A stretch of 64,000 nt of DNA from NCBI GenBank assembly GCA_964520525.1, contig CAZFNR010000006.1, positions 17,035 to 81,034 of the forward strand. The letters are read 5' to 3'. Positions 26,642-34,392 of the stretch are shown here, piece after piece. This DNA is from JAJPXC01 sp964520525 (GTDB lineage: Bacteria; Bacteroidota; Bacteroidia; Bacteroidales; Muribaculaceae). Every line of letters begins with the position of its first letter. Position 1 is the stretch's first letter. Below the pieces are notes generated by a model. The model was not told the origin of the DNA. It saw only the letters and a program-made list of their open reading frames with translations, and made no database searches. Position numbers and translations under genes: made by a program.

Positions 26642-28291
26642 TTACTTCACAAGCACTTTCGTTACGTTATTTCCCTGACGACGGATGTAAACGCCGTTCT
26701 CAGGATTATTCACTCTGATACCTTGGAGGTTGTAGTATTCAACCGGTGCGTTAACGTCGCTAACAACAGCGTCAGCTACGCCCGACGAGAGTTTTGTGCC
26801 GTTGAAATCAACACCGATTTCGATACCTTCACACAAAACGGGGATGCTCATCACCAAGTGGCCGCTTTCGTCCTCGGTGCCGCTGAGCGTCACGTCAGCG
26901 ATAATTTCGCCGTCGAGCAACGACAAGCCGTTCTTGCTACCTGCATAGGTTATAGAGCCGTCGGCATTTGATGTCATGGTGCAGTTCTCAACTGTGATGT
27001 CGCCGAAGTTAGCGGGTCCGTCACCCAAGTCAAGAGTGAAATCGGGGAGCAAGAAGTTGCATTTGCCATTGCCAAGAGGAGTGATGTAAACCGAGTAAAC
27101 AGTTGTATCGTCGGGGTTGATAACATCGCCCAGCATTTTGATTACGAGCGAACCGTTATAGATAGCCGCCGAAGGTGTATCGGGAGGAGTGTCACCACCT
27201 GCGTTGTTGGCGAAGTTGATGGTATAAACGTGTGACGTTTTGCCGTCGATATCGGCACCAACGTTCGTCACGGTTACGGTAGCTTTATTGTTGGCGGCAT
27301 CGAGTGCTACACTGACGGTAGCGCTCTTAGCGTTACCGGCAAGAGTGCAAGCGATAGCGTCAGCCGACGAGGGGATTTCACTGTCAACGGTGTACTCGTA
27401 AGTATCGTTAGCAAAAGAAGGAACCGAAGTGCCGTTTACCGACAATGCGCTTAAGCGAGAGTAGTAAACCAATTTCACATCATCCACACATAGCGTGTTA
27501 CCGTTACCGAGATCTGATGTCCAATAGTCCCCTGCCGAAAAAATGATGTTGAACTTCTCGGGAGTGTCGTTTGTAAGGTAGTTAAACTCGATAACCTTAT
27601 TGGTCCACTGGCCGGCATCACCGGTGATAGCGTAGTCAATTTTAGCGATGCAAGCCGCGCCGGTAGTTGAAGTGACTTCACCACCTTGGGCAGTTGACAT
27701 TCCGAGGATATTTCGCTCTCGGTCGGTCATTGACACCTTGGTTGGACTAGTCAAGGCAATGTTTGCGGGGACATTGGCTTGAGTGTATGTGCCTTTCCAG
27801 AGATAAGCCACCACGGTCGCCTGCTCACTTGGTTTTGCTGTGCCATGGCTACGGGTGTACATAAAAGAGACAGCGTCGGGGCGATAAGCGAACTCGATAC
27901 CGCCAAATGTACCGCCATCAGGGTTGCTGCCTGTTGCACCTTTAGCCGTAGACCAAGTGGTTCCTGTTGTGACGTAACCCGGCACAATTTGATTTGTCGC
28001 TACCGAGTTGGGAGAATTATAGACTTTGACTGCCGATGCAGAGTTGTAACCGGTTGTTTTTTCACCGACGACAGTCGCCCCCATACCACCGGTTCCCATT
28101 CCGCCAACTTGCGAAATAGTCCAGGGCGAAGGGGTCGTGCCTGTAACCTTGGCGTTATTGGCGGGGACCCACGGCTTGCATTCGCCCCAGCCGTCCTCGA
28201 ATCCGGCGTTAGGGAGCTGTTGAGCGTTTGCGGTCAAAGCTGATGCCGCAACGATTAATGCGCTTCCAAAAATCGCGTAATTTTTTCTCAT
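26642..28291 (-). CDS. Secreted PCMD / calycin-like protein with T9SS sorting tail
   Basis: A 549-residue secreted protein without an obvious enzyme motif. Signal peptide about 1-23 (ALTANAQQ). The first part (about 25-280) has a jellyroll pattern ending in NTLCVDDVKLVY and including FGGIEFAYRPDAVSFMY, which resembles Bacteroidales PCMD carbohydrate-associated domains. A short Ig-like module follows (about 285-365: LSVNGTSVPSFANDTYEYTV). A beta-barrel resembling the Bacteroidales calycin-like domain comes next (about 378-500). The C-terminus (YYNLQGIRVNNPENGVYIRR then VTKVLVK) is a T9SS type A sorting tail. It is probably displayed on the surface. Domain names come from memory of the patterns, so ligand and role remain unknown. 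Confidence 0.75.
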   Translation of the reverse strand: MRKNYAIFGSALIVAASALTANAQQLPNAGFEDGWGECKPWVPANNAKVTGTTPSPWTISQVGGMGTGGMGATVVGEKTTGYNSASAVKVYNSPNSVATNQIVPGYVTTGTTWSTAKGATGSNPDGGTFGGIEFAYRPDAVSFMYTRSHGTAKPSEQATVVAYLWKGTYTQANVPANIALTSPTKVSMTDRERNILGMSTAQGGEVTSTTGAACIAKIDYAITGDAGQWTNKVIEFNYLTNDTPEKFNIIFSAGDYWTSDLGNGNTLCVDDVKLVYYSRLSALSVNGTSVPSFANDTYEYTVDSEIPSSADAIACTLAGNAKSATVSVALDAANNKATVTVTNVGADIDGKTSHVYTINFANNAGGDTPPDTPSAAIYNGSLVIKMLGDVINPDDTTVYSVYITPLGNGKCNFLLPDFTLDLGDGPANFGDITVENCTMTSNADGSITYAGSKNGLSLLDGEIIADVTLSGTEDESGHLVMSIPVLCEGIEIGVDFNGTKLSSGVADAVVSDVNAPVEYYNLQGIRVNNPENGVYIRRQGNNVTKVLVK

Positions 28292-28365
28292 AATTTTCGT
28301 TTCAATTATTCTGTTTAATTAATAATCATCATCATTTTGGCATATCTCTATGCGCATTTAAGTCG

Positions 28366-28373
28366 CAAAGATA
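28366..28373 (-). promoter_or_regulatory. -7 promoter element of the PCMD/T9SS protein gene
   Basis: TATCTTTG on the minus strand, 74 nt upstream of the start codon. It lies only 23 nt from the oppositely oriented -7 box of the divergent hydrolase gene. Confidence 0.6.
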
Positions 28374-28396
28374 GCAATTTTTTAGTTCGGAATCGC

Positions 28397-28404
28397 TAAA
28401 TTTG
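28397..28404 (+). promoter_or_regulatory. -7 promoter element of the Ntn-hydrolase gene
   Basis: TAAATTTG matches TAnnTTTG and faces away from the minus-strand promoter at 28366-28373, making a compact divergent pair. Confidence 0.5.
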
Positions 28405-28462
28405 CCTAATAATTTGCTGACTAATGCAAAACAGCCCAACAATACTACTTGTTCAGACAATT

Positions 28463-29545
28463 ATGCTGAGACGTGTTTTAATGTTTTCATTTTCTGCATT
28501 TTTTGCATTATTTGCAATTAATGCTTTCGGTTGCACATCAGCCATAATCGGTGCCGAGACTTCACTTTCGGGAAGGCCCATGCTTTGGAAACACCGCGAC
28601 ACCGGCACCGAACACAACTTCGTAACCCGGGTTGCCCGAAAAGGCCAGATACCCTATGTCGCACTGTTCAACGGAGGCGATTCGCTGCTCGCCGAGGCTT
28701 GGATGGGGCTAAACGCCGAGGGCTTCGCCATAATGAACACAGCCTCCTACAATTTAGCCCCCGACACAGCCTCTTATAAGGACCGCGAAGGCTATTTGAT
28801 GTCGGAGGCTCTCGCTAAGTGCTCTACATTGCGCGATTTCGAGAATTTGCTCGACACGCTCCCCAAACCGATGGGTGTGCAAGCCAACTTCGGTGTCATC
28901 GACGCATCAGGGGCCGGCGCATACTATGAGACCGACGATTACCGATACACCAAATACTCCATCGACGATACCCCCGACAAATTATTACTGCGCACCAACT
29001 ACTCCTGCTCAGGCGACTCAACCTGCGGCATGGGCTACATCCGATACCAAAACGCCGCAACCCTCCTTTCGCCCCATATCAAGGCCCGCGACATAACCCC
29101 CGCCACATTCACCGAGGAGTTATCGCGTTCATTCTACCATTCCTTGCTTGGGCGCGACCCGATGGCCGATGGAGATAGCTGGGCTATTGACCAAGATTTC
29201 ATACCCCGCCACAGCTCAAGCGCGTCAATCGTCATCGAGGGAATCAGACCCGGAGAATCCCCCGCCCTCTCGGTAATGTGGACCGCCATCGGCTATCCCC
29301 CCTGCGCGACGATTATCCCGGTGACAGTCGACAGCGTCCCTGACCGGTTACAGCCGCGCCCCCCCCTATGGCGTTGTCCGGAATGCGACTATACACTGAC
29401 ACTCAAACGTTTGGCATTCCCAATAACACGCGGTTCGGGCCGGCACTACATAGACCTCAACGCGCTGCGCCCCATCATCGGAGAAAGACATCAAAAAAGT
29501 GAGGCCACTTACAGCGGATTCCGAGAAAAATCAACCGATAAGTAG
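28463..29545 (+). CDS. Secreted Ntn-hydrolase of the C45 / acyl-6-APA acyltransferase type
   Basis: About 360 residues. A signal peptide (MLRRVLMFSFSAFFALFAIN then AFG) is followed at once by Cys-Thr-Ser (GCTSAIIGAETSLSGRPM), so signal cleavage or processing would expose an N-terminal cysteine nucleophile. WKHRDTG, GLNAEGFAIMNTAS and LRTNY-x-C are further marks of the linear-amide C-N hydrolase/acyltransferase fold. Such enzymes cleave or transfer amide bonds (bile salts, acyl amino acids, beta-lactam side chains); the substrate here is unknown. An in-frame ATG at 28424 would add 13 residues before the signal peptide. It is transcribed divergently from the PCMD/T9SS gene and precedes a GldB-like lipoprotein. 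Confidence 0.8.
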   Translation: MLRRVLMFSFSAFFALFAINAFGCTSAIIGAETSLSGRPMLWKHRDTGTEHNFVTRVARKGQIPYVALFNGGDSLLAEAWMGLNAEGFAIMNTASYNLAPDTASYKDREGYLMSEALAKCSTLRDFENLLDTLPKPMGVQANFGVIDASGAGAYYETDDYRYTKYSIDDTPDKLLLRTNYSCSGDSTCGMGYIRYQNAATLLSPHIKARDITPATFTEELSRSFYHSLLGRDPMADGDSWAIDQDFIPRHSSSASIVIEGIRPGESPALSVMWTAIGYPPCATIIPVTVDSVPDRLQPRPPLWRCPECDYTLTLKRLAFPITRGSGRHYIDLNALRPIIGERHQKSEATYSGFREKSTDK

Positions 29546-29574
29546 AGGATGAAAATTAGTTTATAATTTTGATT

Positions 29575-30570
29575 ATGAGAAAGATAGCCGTCCTCGCAAT
29601 AATTTTCATAGCGGTTGTATCATGCAAAGATAACACGCATGGCATTGACAATCGCTCGACCGCTTTACCAATAGAGCGTCTTGACCGATTAGTCTACCAT
29701 TACACTGAAATCGACTCAGCCACCCGTAACAATCTTAAAGATTCAATGTCGCCGGGACTTGACATATATTTGCGAGTGGCGGGCTTAAATAGCGACAGCG
29801 TCGACGTGGAATCGGCTCTGACTATGTTGTCGGCGAGCCGACCGGTAACTGTGTTCACGCCTGATGTTGAAAACAGGCTCAACTCTATTGAAGATATAGA
29901 GATGAGTCTTGGTACAGCCATACGTCGCATACAATCAGCATTGCCGGGTATTGACGCGCCACACATCTACGGCATAGTTTCCCCCTACCGTCAGAGCGTC
30001 ATCACAGCCGATTCGGTAGTTCTCGTCGCCCTTAACCTATATCTTGGCCAAGACTATCCGGGATATGCCGGATTTGAAGAATATTTCAGGCTGACAAGAG
30101 AGCCGGCGCGTATTCCATATGATGTGATGGAGGCAATAGTGGCTTCGCACTACCCAATTAACAATGACCGAGCGAAAACAATACTATCTAAAATGCTTTA
30201 TCATGGGGCGCTGGTCTATGCTATCATGTCGTCAATTCCTGACGCTGACCTATCATTAGCTCTTGGAGTCAGTGGCGAGGATTTGGAATGGCTAGCAGAC
30301 AATGAAGCATTGATATGGGACAAAATTATCCGACAAGGGCTCCTGTATTCAAGTTCTGAGATAGATGCCTCAAAATTACTCATGCCCTCACCGGCGACGC
30401 CAGCCATTCACCCTGAAGCACCCGGCAGGGTTGGCCGTTACATCGGCTACGCAATAGTTAAATCATATATCGACAAGCATAAAAGTGTCACATTGGAGCA
30501 GTTGCTAACGCCTGATTTTTACGGAGAGACGAAGACCCTGATAGATGCCGGCTATGCTCCGGCAAAATGA
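29575..30570 (+). CDS. GldB-like lipoprotein
   Basis: A 331-residue predicted lipoprotein: the signal MRKIAVLAIIFIAVVSC places the lipidated cysteine at 17. The body resembles gliding-motility lipoprotein GldB in its mid-region (HIYGIVSPYRQSVITADSVV, then LNLYLGQDYPGY and YDVMEAIVASHYP) and in the C-terminal RVGRYIGYAIVKSYI. In non-gliding Bacteroidetes GldB relatives are widespread and their role is unclear. The start is the ATG at 29575; a TTG 6 nt upstream is less likely. It follows the hydrolase gene by 29 nt and is probably co-transcribed with it. Confidence 0.75.
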   Translation: MRKIAVLAIIFIAVVSCKDNTHGIDNRSTALPIERLDRLVYHYTEIDSATRNNLKDSMSPGLDIYLRVAGLNSDSVDVESALTMLSASRPVTVFTPDVENRLNSIEDIEMSLGTAIRRIQSALPGIDAPHIYGIVSPYRQSVITADSVVLVALNLYLGQDYPGYAGFEEYFRLTREPARIPYDVMEAIVASHYPINNDRAKTILSKMLYHGALVYAIMSSIPDADLSLALGVSGEDLEWLADNEALIWDKIIRQGLLYSSSEIDASKLLMPSPATPAIHPEAPGRVGRYIGYAIVKSYIDKHKSVTLEQLLTPDFYGETKTLIDAGYAPAK

Positions 30571-30677
30571 TTGCGGCATCGCGGTTGTACTTTTTTAACA
30601 ACTTGCCGGAACTCGCATTAGCAGTGGGTTTCAGCGATGCGAAAAACGCTAAAGCGGTGATAATTAGAGCCTACCAT

Positions 30678-30708
30678 TTTGCGGTTAGAGTAAAAAAGCT
30701 TAACTTTG
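30678..30708 (+). promoter_or_regulatory. Consensus promoter before the small ORF and thioredoxin-fold gene
   Basis: TTTG at 30678-30681, a 19-nt spacer, then TAACTTTG at 30701-30708; both boxes are perfect matches. A small hairpin (CGGTT/AACCG) sits at the predicted transcript start. Confidence 0.75.
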
Positions 30709-30739
30709 CATCGGTTTTGTTAACCGCGTCATCACAGAG

Positions 30740-30844
30740 GTGAGACATGCGCCGAAAATCGGCACGGATAATGTGGATGTAAAATCGGTCATAGCCAAAT
30801 TGCACTCCGATACTTATCCGAGTATTAACAAAAAATATGCGTAA
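30740..30844 (+). CDS. Small hypothetical protein (34 residues), coupled to the next gene
   Basis: GTG-initiated ORF of 34 codons encoding MRHAPKIGTDNVDVKSVIAK and 14 further residues ending NKKYA. Three things suggest it is real: it starts about 25 nt after the predicted start of a consensus promoter, its codon choice (ATC, GGC, GTC, GCC) looks like the neighbouring genes, and its stop shares one base with the next start codon (TAATG). It has no membrane segment or known motif. It could be a regulatory leader peptide, a small partner of the following protein, or a chance ORF. No homology is claimed. Confidence 0.45.
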   Translation: MRHAPKIGTDNVDVKSVIAKLHSDTYPSINKKYA

Positions 30845-31320
30845 TGAAGAAACCTTTAATTTTTCTTGCGCTTTTGGTCATTTTAGCAATCTCTTTATCA
30901 GCCTATACTCCACGCGTGATAGCGCCAGAGAAAGGCTACACGGTCCCGGCTCTCTCGATTGAAAGCAACGACAGTGTCATCTCGCTAAGCGACTTCAGAG
31001 GGAAATATCTATTATTGACTTTTTGGGCTTCAACAGACGCCGCGTCACGCATAAGATGCAACGAATATGAAAGCCTAGTTGACCAAAACGCAAAGGTTCG
31101 CCAACTGTCAGTCAATCTTGACAGAAATGAGAGATTATTTAAGGAAATTGTCAGCAATGACAATCTTAATCCGGCTCATCAGCACAATTTATCTCCGTCG
31201 AAAGCAGATGGCGTGTTGGCAGAATTTAATTTAAACTCTACTCTTAAAACGTTTTTAATCGACCCCGAGGGACGTATCATATCGGTGAATCCCTCATTAG
31301 ATGAAATCGCAGCGTTGTAA
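30844..31320 (+). CDS. Membrane-anchored thioredoxin-fold (TlpA-like) protein lacking CXXC
   Basis: A 158-residue protein with an N-terminal membrane/signal segment (about 4-21) and a TlpA/AhpC-like fold: LSLSD-type FRGKYLLLTFWASTDAASR and the C-terminal FLIDPEGRIISVNPS. Where the family has W-A-x-W-C-x-x-C, it has WASTDAAS (residues 61-68). Both catalytic cysteines are therefore replaced (Asp65, Ser68), and the only cysteine nearby is Cys72. It is unlikely to act as a dithiol oxidoreductase and may be a binding or chaperone module. A strong terminator follows. Confidence 0.75.
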   Translation: MKKPLIFLALLVILAISLSAYTPRVIAPEKGYTVPALSIESNDSVISLSDFRGKYLLLTFWASTDAASRIRCNEYESLVDQNAKVRQLSVNLDRNERLFKEIVSNDNLNPAHQHNLSPSKADGVLAEFNLNSTLKTFLIDPEGRIISVNPSLDEIAAL

Positions 31321-31377
31321 AAAGATTTTGCAACCGGTTTTCAAGGAGTCCAATCTAAACGTTTACCCAAATCGAGC

Positions 31378-31414
31378 ATCAGGTGTAAGAGAATCTTGCA
31401 CCTGATTATTTTTT
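31378..31414 (+). terminator. Strong terminator after the thioredoxin-fold gene
   Basis: ATCAGGTGTAAGA pairs with TCTTGCACCTGAT (31378-31406, 13 bp including one U-G pair) with a GAA loop, followed by TATTTTTT. Confidence 0.9.
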
Positions 31415-31435
31415 ATACTCATAATACTCCCATCA

Positions 31436-31834
31436 TTAGACTACTGAAATCAGTTCGATGTCAAAAATGAGAGTTGACCCGCCGGGGATTCCGGGCTGTG
31501 ACAGACGCCCGTAGCCCATCTCCGCCGGAAGGTATATTTCCCACCTGTCGCCCGGACGCATCTGCTGCAGGGCTATAATCCAGCCTTGTATCAGTTCGCG
31601 CAACCTAAACGCCTGAGCCACGCCGCCGCGACTTGAATCGAAACTTTTGCCGTTGATGGTTTTACCCGTATAGTGTACAGTGACAACGCTGTTGCGATTG
31701 GGCGACACACCGCCTCGGTTGCCCGATTTAATGACTTTGTATAAAATGCCTTTGTCAAGCGGCTTCACTCCGGTCTCGGTCGCTTTAGCTTTCAACCACT
31801 CCCGGTTTTTCTCTATATATTCCGGTTTTGCCAT
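31436..31834 (-). CDS. FKBP-type peptidyl-prolyl cis-trans isomerase
   Basis: A 132-residue protein in which a short N-terminal helix (KPEYIEKNREWLKAKATETG) precedes one FKBP domain. VHYTGKTINGKSFDSSRGG, IQGWIIALQQMRPGDRWEIY and GYGRLSQPGIPGGSTLIFDI carry the usual active-site aromatic and aspartate positions. No signal peptide, so it is probably cytoplasmic. It lies immediately after the TPR gene (1 nt between them) and is likely translated from the same message. Confidence 0.92.
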   Translation of the reverse strand: MAKPEYIEKNREWLKAKATETGVKPLDKGILYKVIKSGNRGGVSPNRNSVVTVHYTGKTINGKSFDSSRGGVAQAFRLRELIQGWIIALQQMRPGDRWEIYLPAEMGYGRLSQPGIPGGSTLIFDIELISVV

Positions 31835-31835
31835 T

Positions 31836-33878
31836 TTATTCTCGCATTCGTTTCAATAAGTTATATGAGGGCATCACTCCAAGTTCTCCGGCCTTTGAAA
31901 GATCTCGCGTACCCGCTTCCTTATTGCCGAGTTTCAAGTAAACATACCCGCGGTTATAGTAAGCCTCACCAAAGTCGGGTTTCGCCTCGATAGCCTGCGT
32001 ATACGCGGCGAGCGCCGATGTATAATCCTGCATTTCAACGAGCAGATTACCCTTGTCGTAATATGGGAATGGCATCGACGGCGACAGTTCAATCGTCCTG
32101 TCAAAATCAGAGATAGCTTCCGATAGTTCATGTTTTACCATCTGCGAGGCCACATCAGCAGGGATATTGTCGTCAATGCGGTTTGACTCTGTCCTATGAT
32201 TGCGATAACGCGCTATCCCCCGCTGAAACCAAGCCAAAGCGAAATCGGGGGTAAGCTGCAATGCCCTATCAAAATCAGCAATCGCACCCTGATAATTTCT
32301 AACCGTCATCTGAGCCATACCGCGGCCGAAATAGTCGACGGCTCGGGGAGCATGGGTCGCAATATAAGAGTTATAGTACTCAATATCCGAGAAATGACGG
32401 TTAATCTCAGCCTGGTCAGTCAACGGCACATCAGAATTTGTAATCAACAGCAGTTTTCGCAGTATGCGGGTAGCATTAAGATTATCCACCTCCTTGATGT
32501 AATAGGTCGACGGACGCAACTCTGACGGAGAGTAGTAATAAGACAAAGCAAATATCGGCTCTATCTCCACATTGATGTTGCGGTCCTGAACCTTTCCACG
32601 TATTCCCGGATTGTTATATTGTTGTTCAAGAGCATCAGACGAGTTGTCCACCGTCAGCAGGGCCGAGAAACGCGCGGCGACGACTTCCTGAGGTTCAGAG
32701 GTCTGACCACGGTCTGACTCGTTTCCGCTCTCTGCCACATCGGATGCATCAGACGGCCCCGACTCACTTAGGATAACCGGATGTTTGGCAAGTGCCATTG
32801 ATTTGTTATAATCTTTCTCTGACTGGCGCATATTACCAAGCGCGCGGTTTACGTCAAATCGCAAATAATACGCCCCGGCTAAATCAGGATATGACTCTAT
32901 AACCTTGTCAATATCTACCAAGGCTTTCTTATATTGATGCGTGTCACGATAGAGCATAGCGCGATTATAAAGCGCACGCGCATCACCCGGTTTCAAACTC
33001 AGCACCCGTGTGAAATCCTGTATCGCTCGGTCATTATCCTTCAACTCGGCCCGCATGAGACCTCTGTTGAATAAAGCCACAGCGTTCAACGGGTCCAACT
33101 GTATGGCATAATCATAGTCTGCCATAGCCCCGAAATAGTCATCGAGCTTGTAGCGGAGGAAAGCGCGGTTTATGAACAGACCGGCATGGCGAGGTTGCAA
33201 CTTTATGGCGCGGTCCATATCATCCAACGCCGATTTGAAATCGCCCTCACCGGAATTGATAGCTATGTCGGCTCGCATCACAAAGGCGTTGGTGGCATTG
33301 GGATTGATAGAAATAGCCTTGTCAAGATCAGCCAACGCACCCACGGTGTCACCCTCAATCATCAACAGCCGCGCGCGGCCGATATAACCGTTATCATACG
33401 ACGGATGCGCCTTCACGAGCGCGGCGTAGCTTTCACGGGCCGCAGCTGTGTCGCCAAGTTCGACCTGCGCCATGGCTCTGTTAAAAAGAATGTTACGGTT
33501 CTCAGGCAATAATGTCAGCGCATGAGTGTAGTCATCGACCGCCTCGCGAAGCTTGCCCTGATTCTGACGCGCGACCCCCCTAACCTCGTAAGCGTCCACT
33601 ATAAAAGGATTGTGCTCGATGGCCATATCAGCATCAGACTCGGCTCCTTGATAGTCGTCAAGATTGAGCTTTGCGATAGCCCTGAAAAAATAGGGCTGCG
33701 CGAGATAAGGCTTAGCGGCTATCACCTGATTGAAATATTGTATCGAGACCATATAGTCCTCGAAATATAGAGCATTCTGGCCTATCCGCATGACCTGGTC
33801 GGTGTTAACCTGAGCGACAACCGAAAGCATTGATATCAGCAGACAGAAAGATGTGATGATTTTTCTTGCATAGTTCAT
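31836..33878 (-). CDS. Secreted or periplasmic tetratricopeptide repeat protein
   Basis: About 680 residues. A signal peptide (MNYARKIITSFCLLISMLSV) is followed by two arrays of TPR motifs, about 23-370 and 505-670, recognisable by repeated A-x-x-x-[YF]-x-x-A-[IL]-x-x-x-P patterns such as YDYAIQLDPLNAVALFNRG and YTQAIEAKPDFGEAYYNRG. A non-TPR linker of about 130 residues lies between. TPR arrays scaffold protein complexes; the partner is unknown. I start at the ATG 8 codons inside the longest frame because it gives a clean signal peptide. A TAAATTCG sequence just upstream could be a weak -7 box. Confidence 0.85.
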   Translation of the reverse strand: MNYARKIITSFCLLISMLSVVAQVNTDQVMRIGQNALYFEDYMVSIQYFNQVIAAKPYLAQPYFFRAIAKLNLDDYQGAESDADMAIEHNPFIVDAYEVRGVARQNQGKLREAVDDYTHALTLLPENRNILFNRAMAQVELGDTAAARESYAALVKAHPSYDNGYIGRARLLMIEGDTVGALADLDKAISINPNATNAFVMRADIAINSGEGDFKSALDDMDRAIKLQPRHAGLFINRAFLRYKLDDYFGAMADYDYAIQLDPLNAVALFNRGLMRAELKDNDRAIQDFTRVLSLKPGDARALYNRAMLYRDTHQYKKALVDIDKVIESYPDLAGAYYLRFDVNRALGNMRQSEKDYNKSMALAKHPVILSESGPSDASDVAESGNESDRGQTSEPQEVVAARFSALLTVDNSSDALEQQYNNPGIRGKVQDRNINVEIEPIFALSYYYSPSELRPSTYYIKEVDNLNATRILRKLLLITNSDVPLTDQAEINRHFSDIEYYNSYIATHAPRAVDYFGRGMAQMTVRNYQGAIADFDRALQLTPDFALAWFQRGIARYRNHRTESNRIDDNIPADVASQMVKHELSEAISDFDRTIELSPSMPFPYYDKGNLLVEMQDYTSALAAYTQAIEAKPDFGEAYYNRGYVYLKLGNKEAGTRDLSKAGELGVMPSYNLLKRMRE

Positions 33879-34075
33879 ACACGCGAATTTAGCAAGAGTC
33901 AAGCTAAAATACGCGTTAAGGGCCGCTTACAGATCGACTTTTAATTATTTTTGAGATAAAAAGACAGGCAAAAGTGAAGTTTAAATAGCAGAATTGATGT
34001 TGAAAATATTAGCTATTGCAGTGTCCCAATAAGCCAAATAATTGTACACGAGCTAAGGCAGAATTACATTTCGCA

Positions 34076-34120
34076 CAAAATAAAAGGATGCCCGAGACTC
34101 TTCGCGAGCGGGGGCATCCT
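34076..34120 (-). terminator. Second minus-strand terminator downstream of gdhA
   Basis: GGATGCCC (34086-34093) pairs with GGGCATCC (34112-34119); on the minus strand it is followed by TTTTATTTT. It lies about 160 nt beyond the first gdhA terminator. Confidence 0.75.
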
Positions 34121-34278
34121 ATATTTGATAAAAGTTAGTCTATTGAAAAAGTTGTTTTGCTATCAATGTTTGCTTATTTGACACTTGAGATGTCTATTGG
34201 TTTAACCCCAATCGGTCATTTAACATTGATTAACCCAAAATGGGTTTATACGCCGATAGTAATACATGGCGAACATAG
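34121..34278. other. AT-rich intergenic stretch between two same-direction terminators
   Basis: No protein gene. Contains a small hairpin (AACCCA/TGGGTT near 34232-34246) and very short ORFs only. Bracketed on both sides by minus-strand terminators, so it may be read-through spacer or a short transcript. The remainder up to the TPR gene (33879-34075) holds nothing I recognise. Confidence 0.4.
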
Positions 34279-34318
34279 CAAAAAGCGACCGGGATGAACT
34301 CTCGCGAGTTCACCCCGG
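34279..34318 (-). terminator. Terminator of gdhA
   Basis: CCGGG and TGAACTC (34289-34301) pair with GAGTTCA and CCCGG (34306-34318) around a TCGC loop with one mismatch. On the minus strand it is followed by a T-run. Confidence 0.85.
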
Positions 34319-34392
34319 CCATGAGTAGGCAATTTATTAATATTTATAAAGTGCATCCAGGCACACATACCATGTGCCGTTTATCCTTGTTT

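Noticed and set aside
29564..29571. TAATTTTG as a promoter for the GldB-like gene
   Set aside because: It ends 4 nt before the start codon, so transcription would begin inside the coding region; the gene is more likely read from the upstream hydrolase promoter.
30567..30743. A 58-codon ORF whose ATG overlaps the stop of the GldB-like gene (ATGA)
   Set aside because: It runs through both boxes of the consensus promoter at 30678-30708, has no recognisable features, and ends inside the start region of the coupled small ORF.
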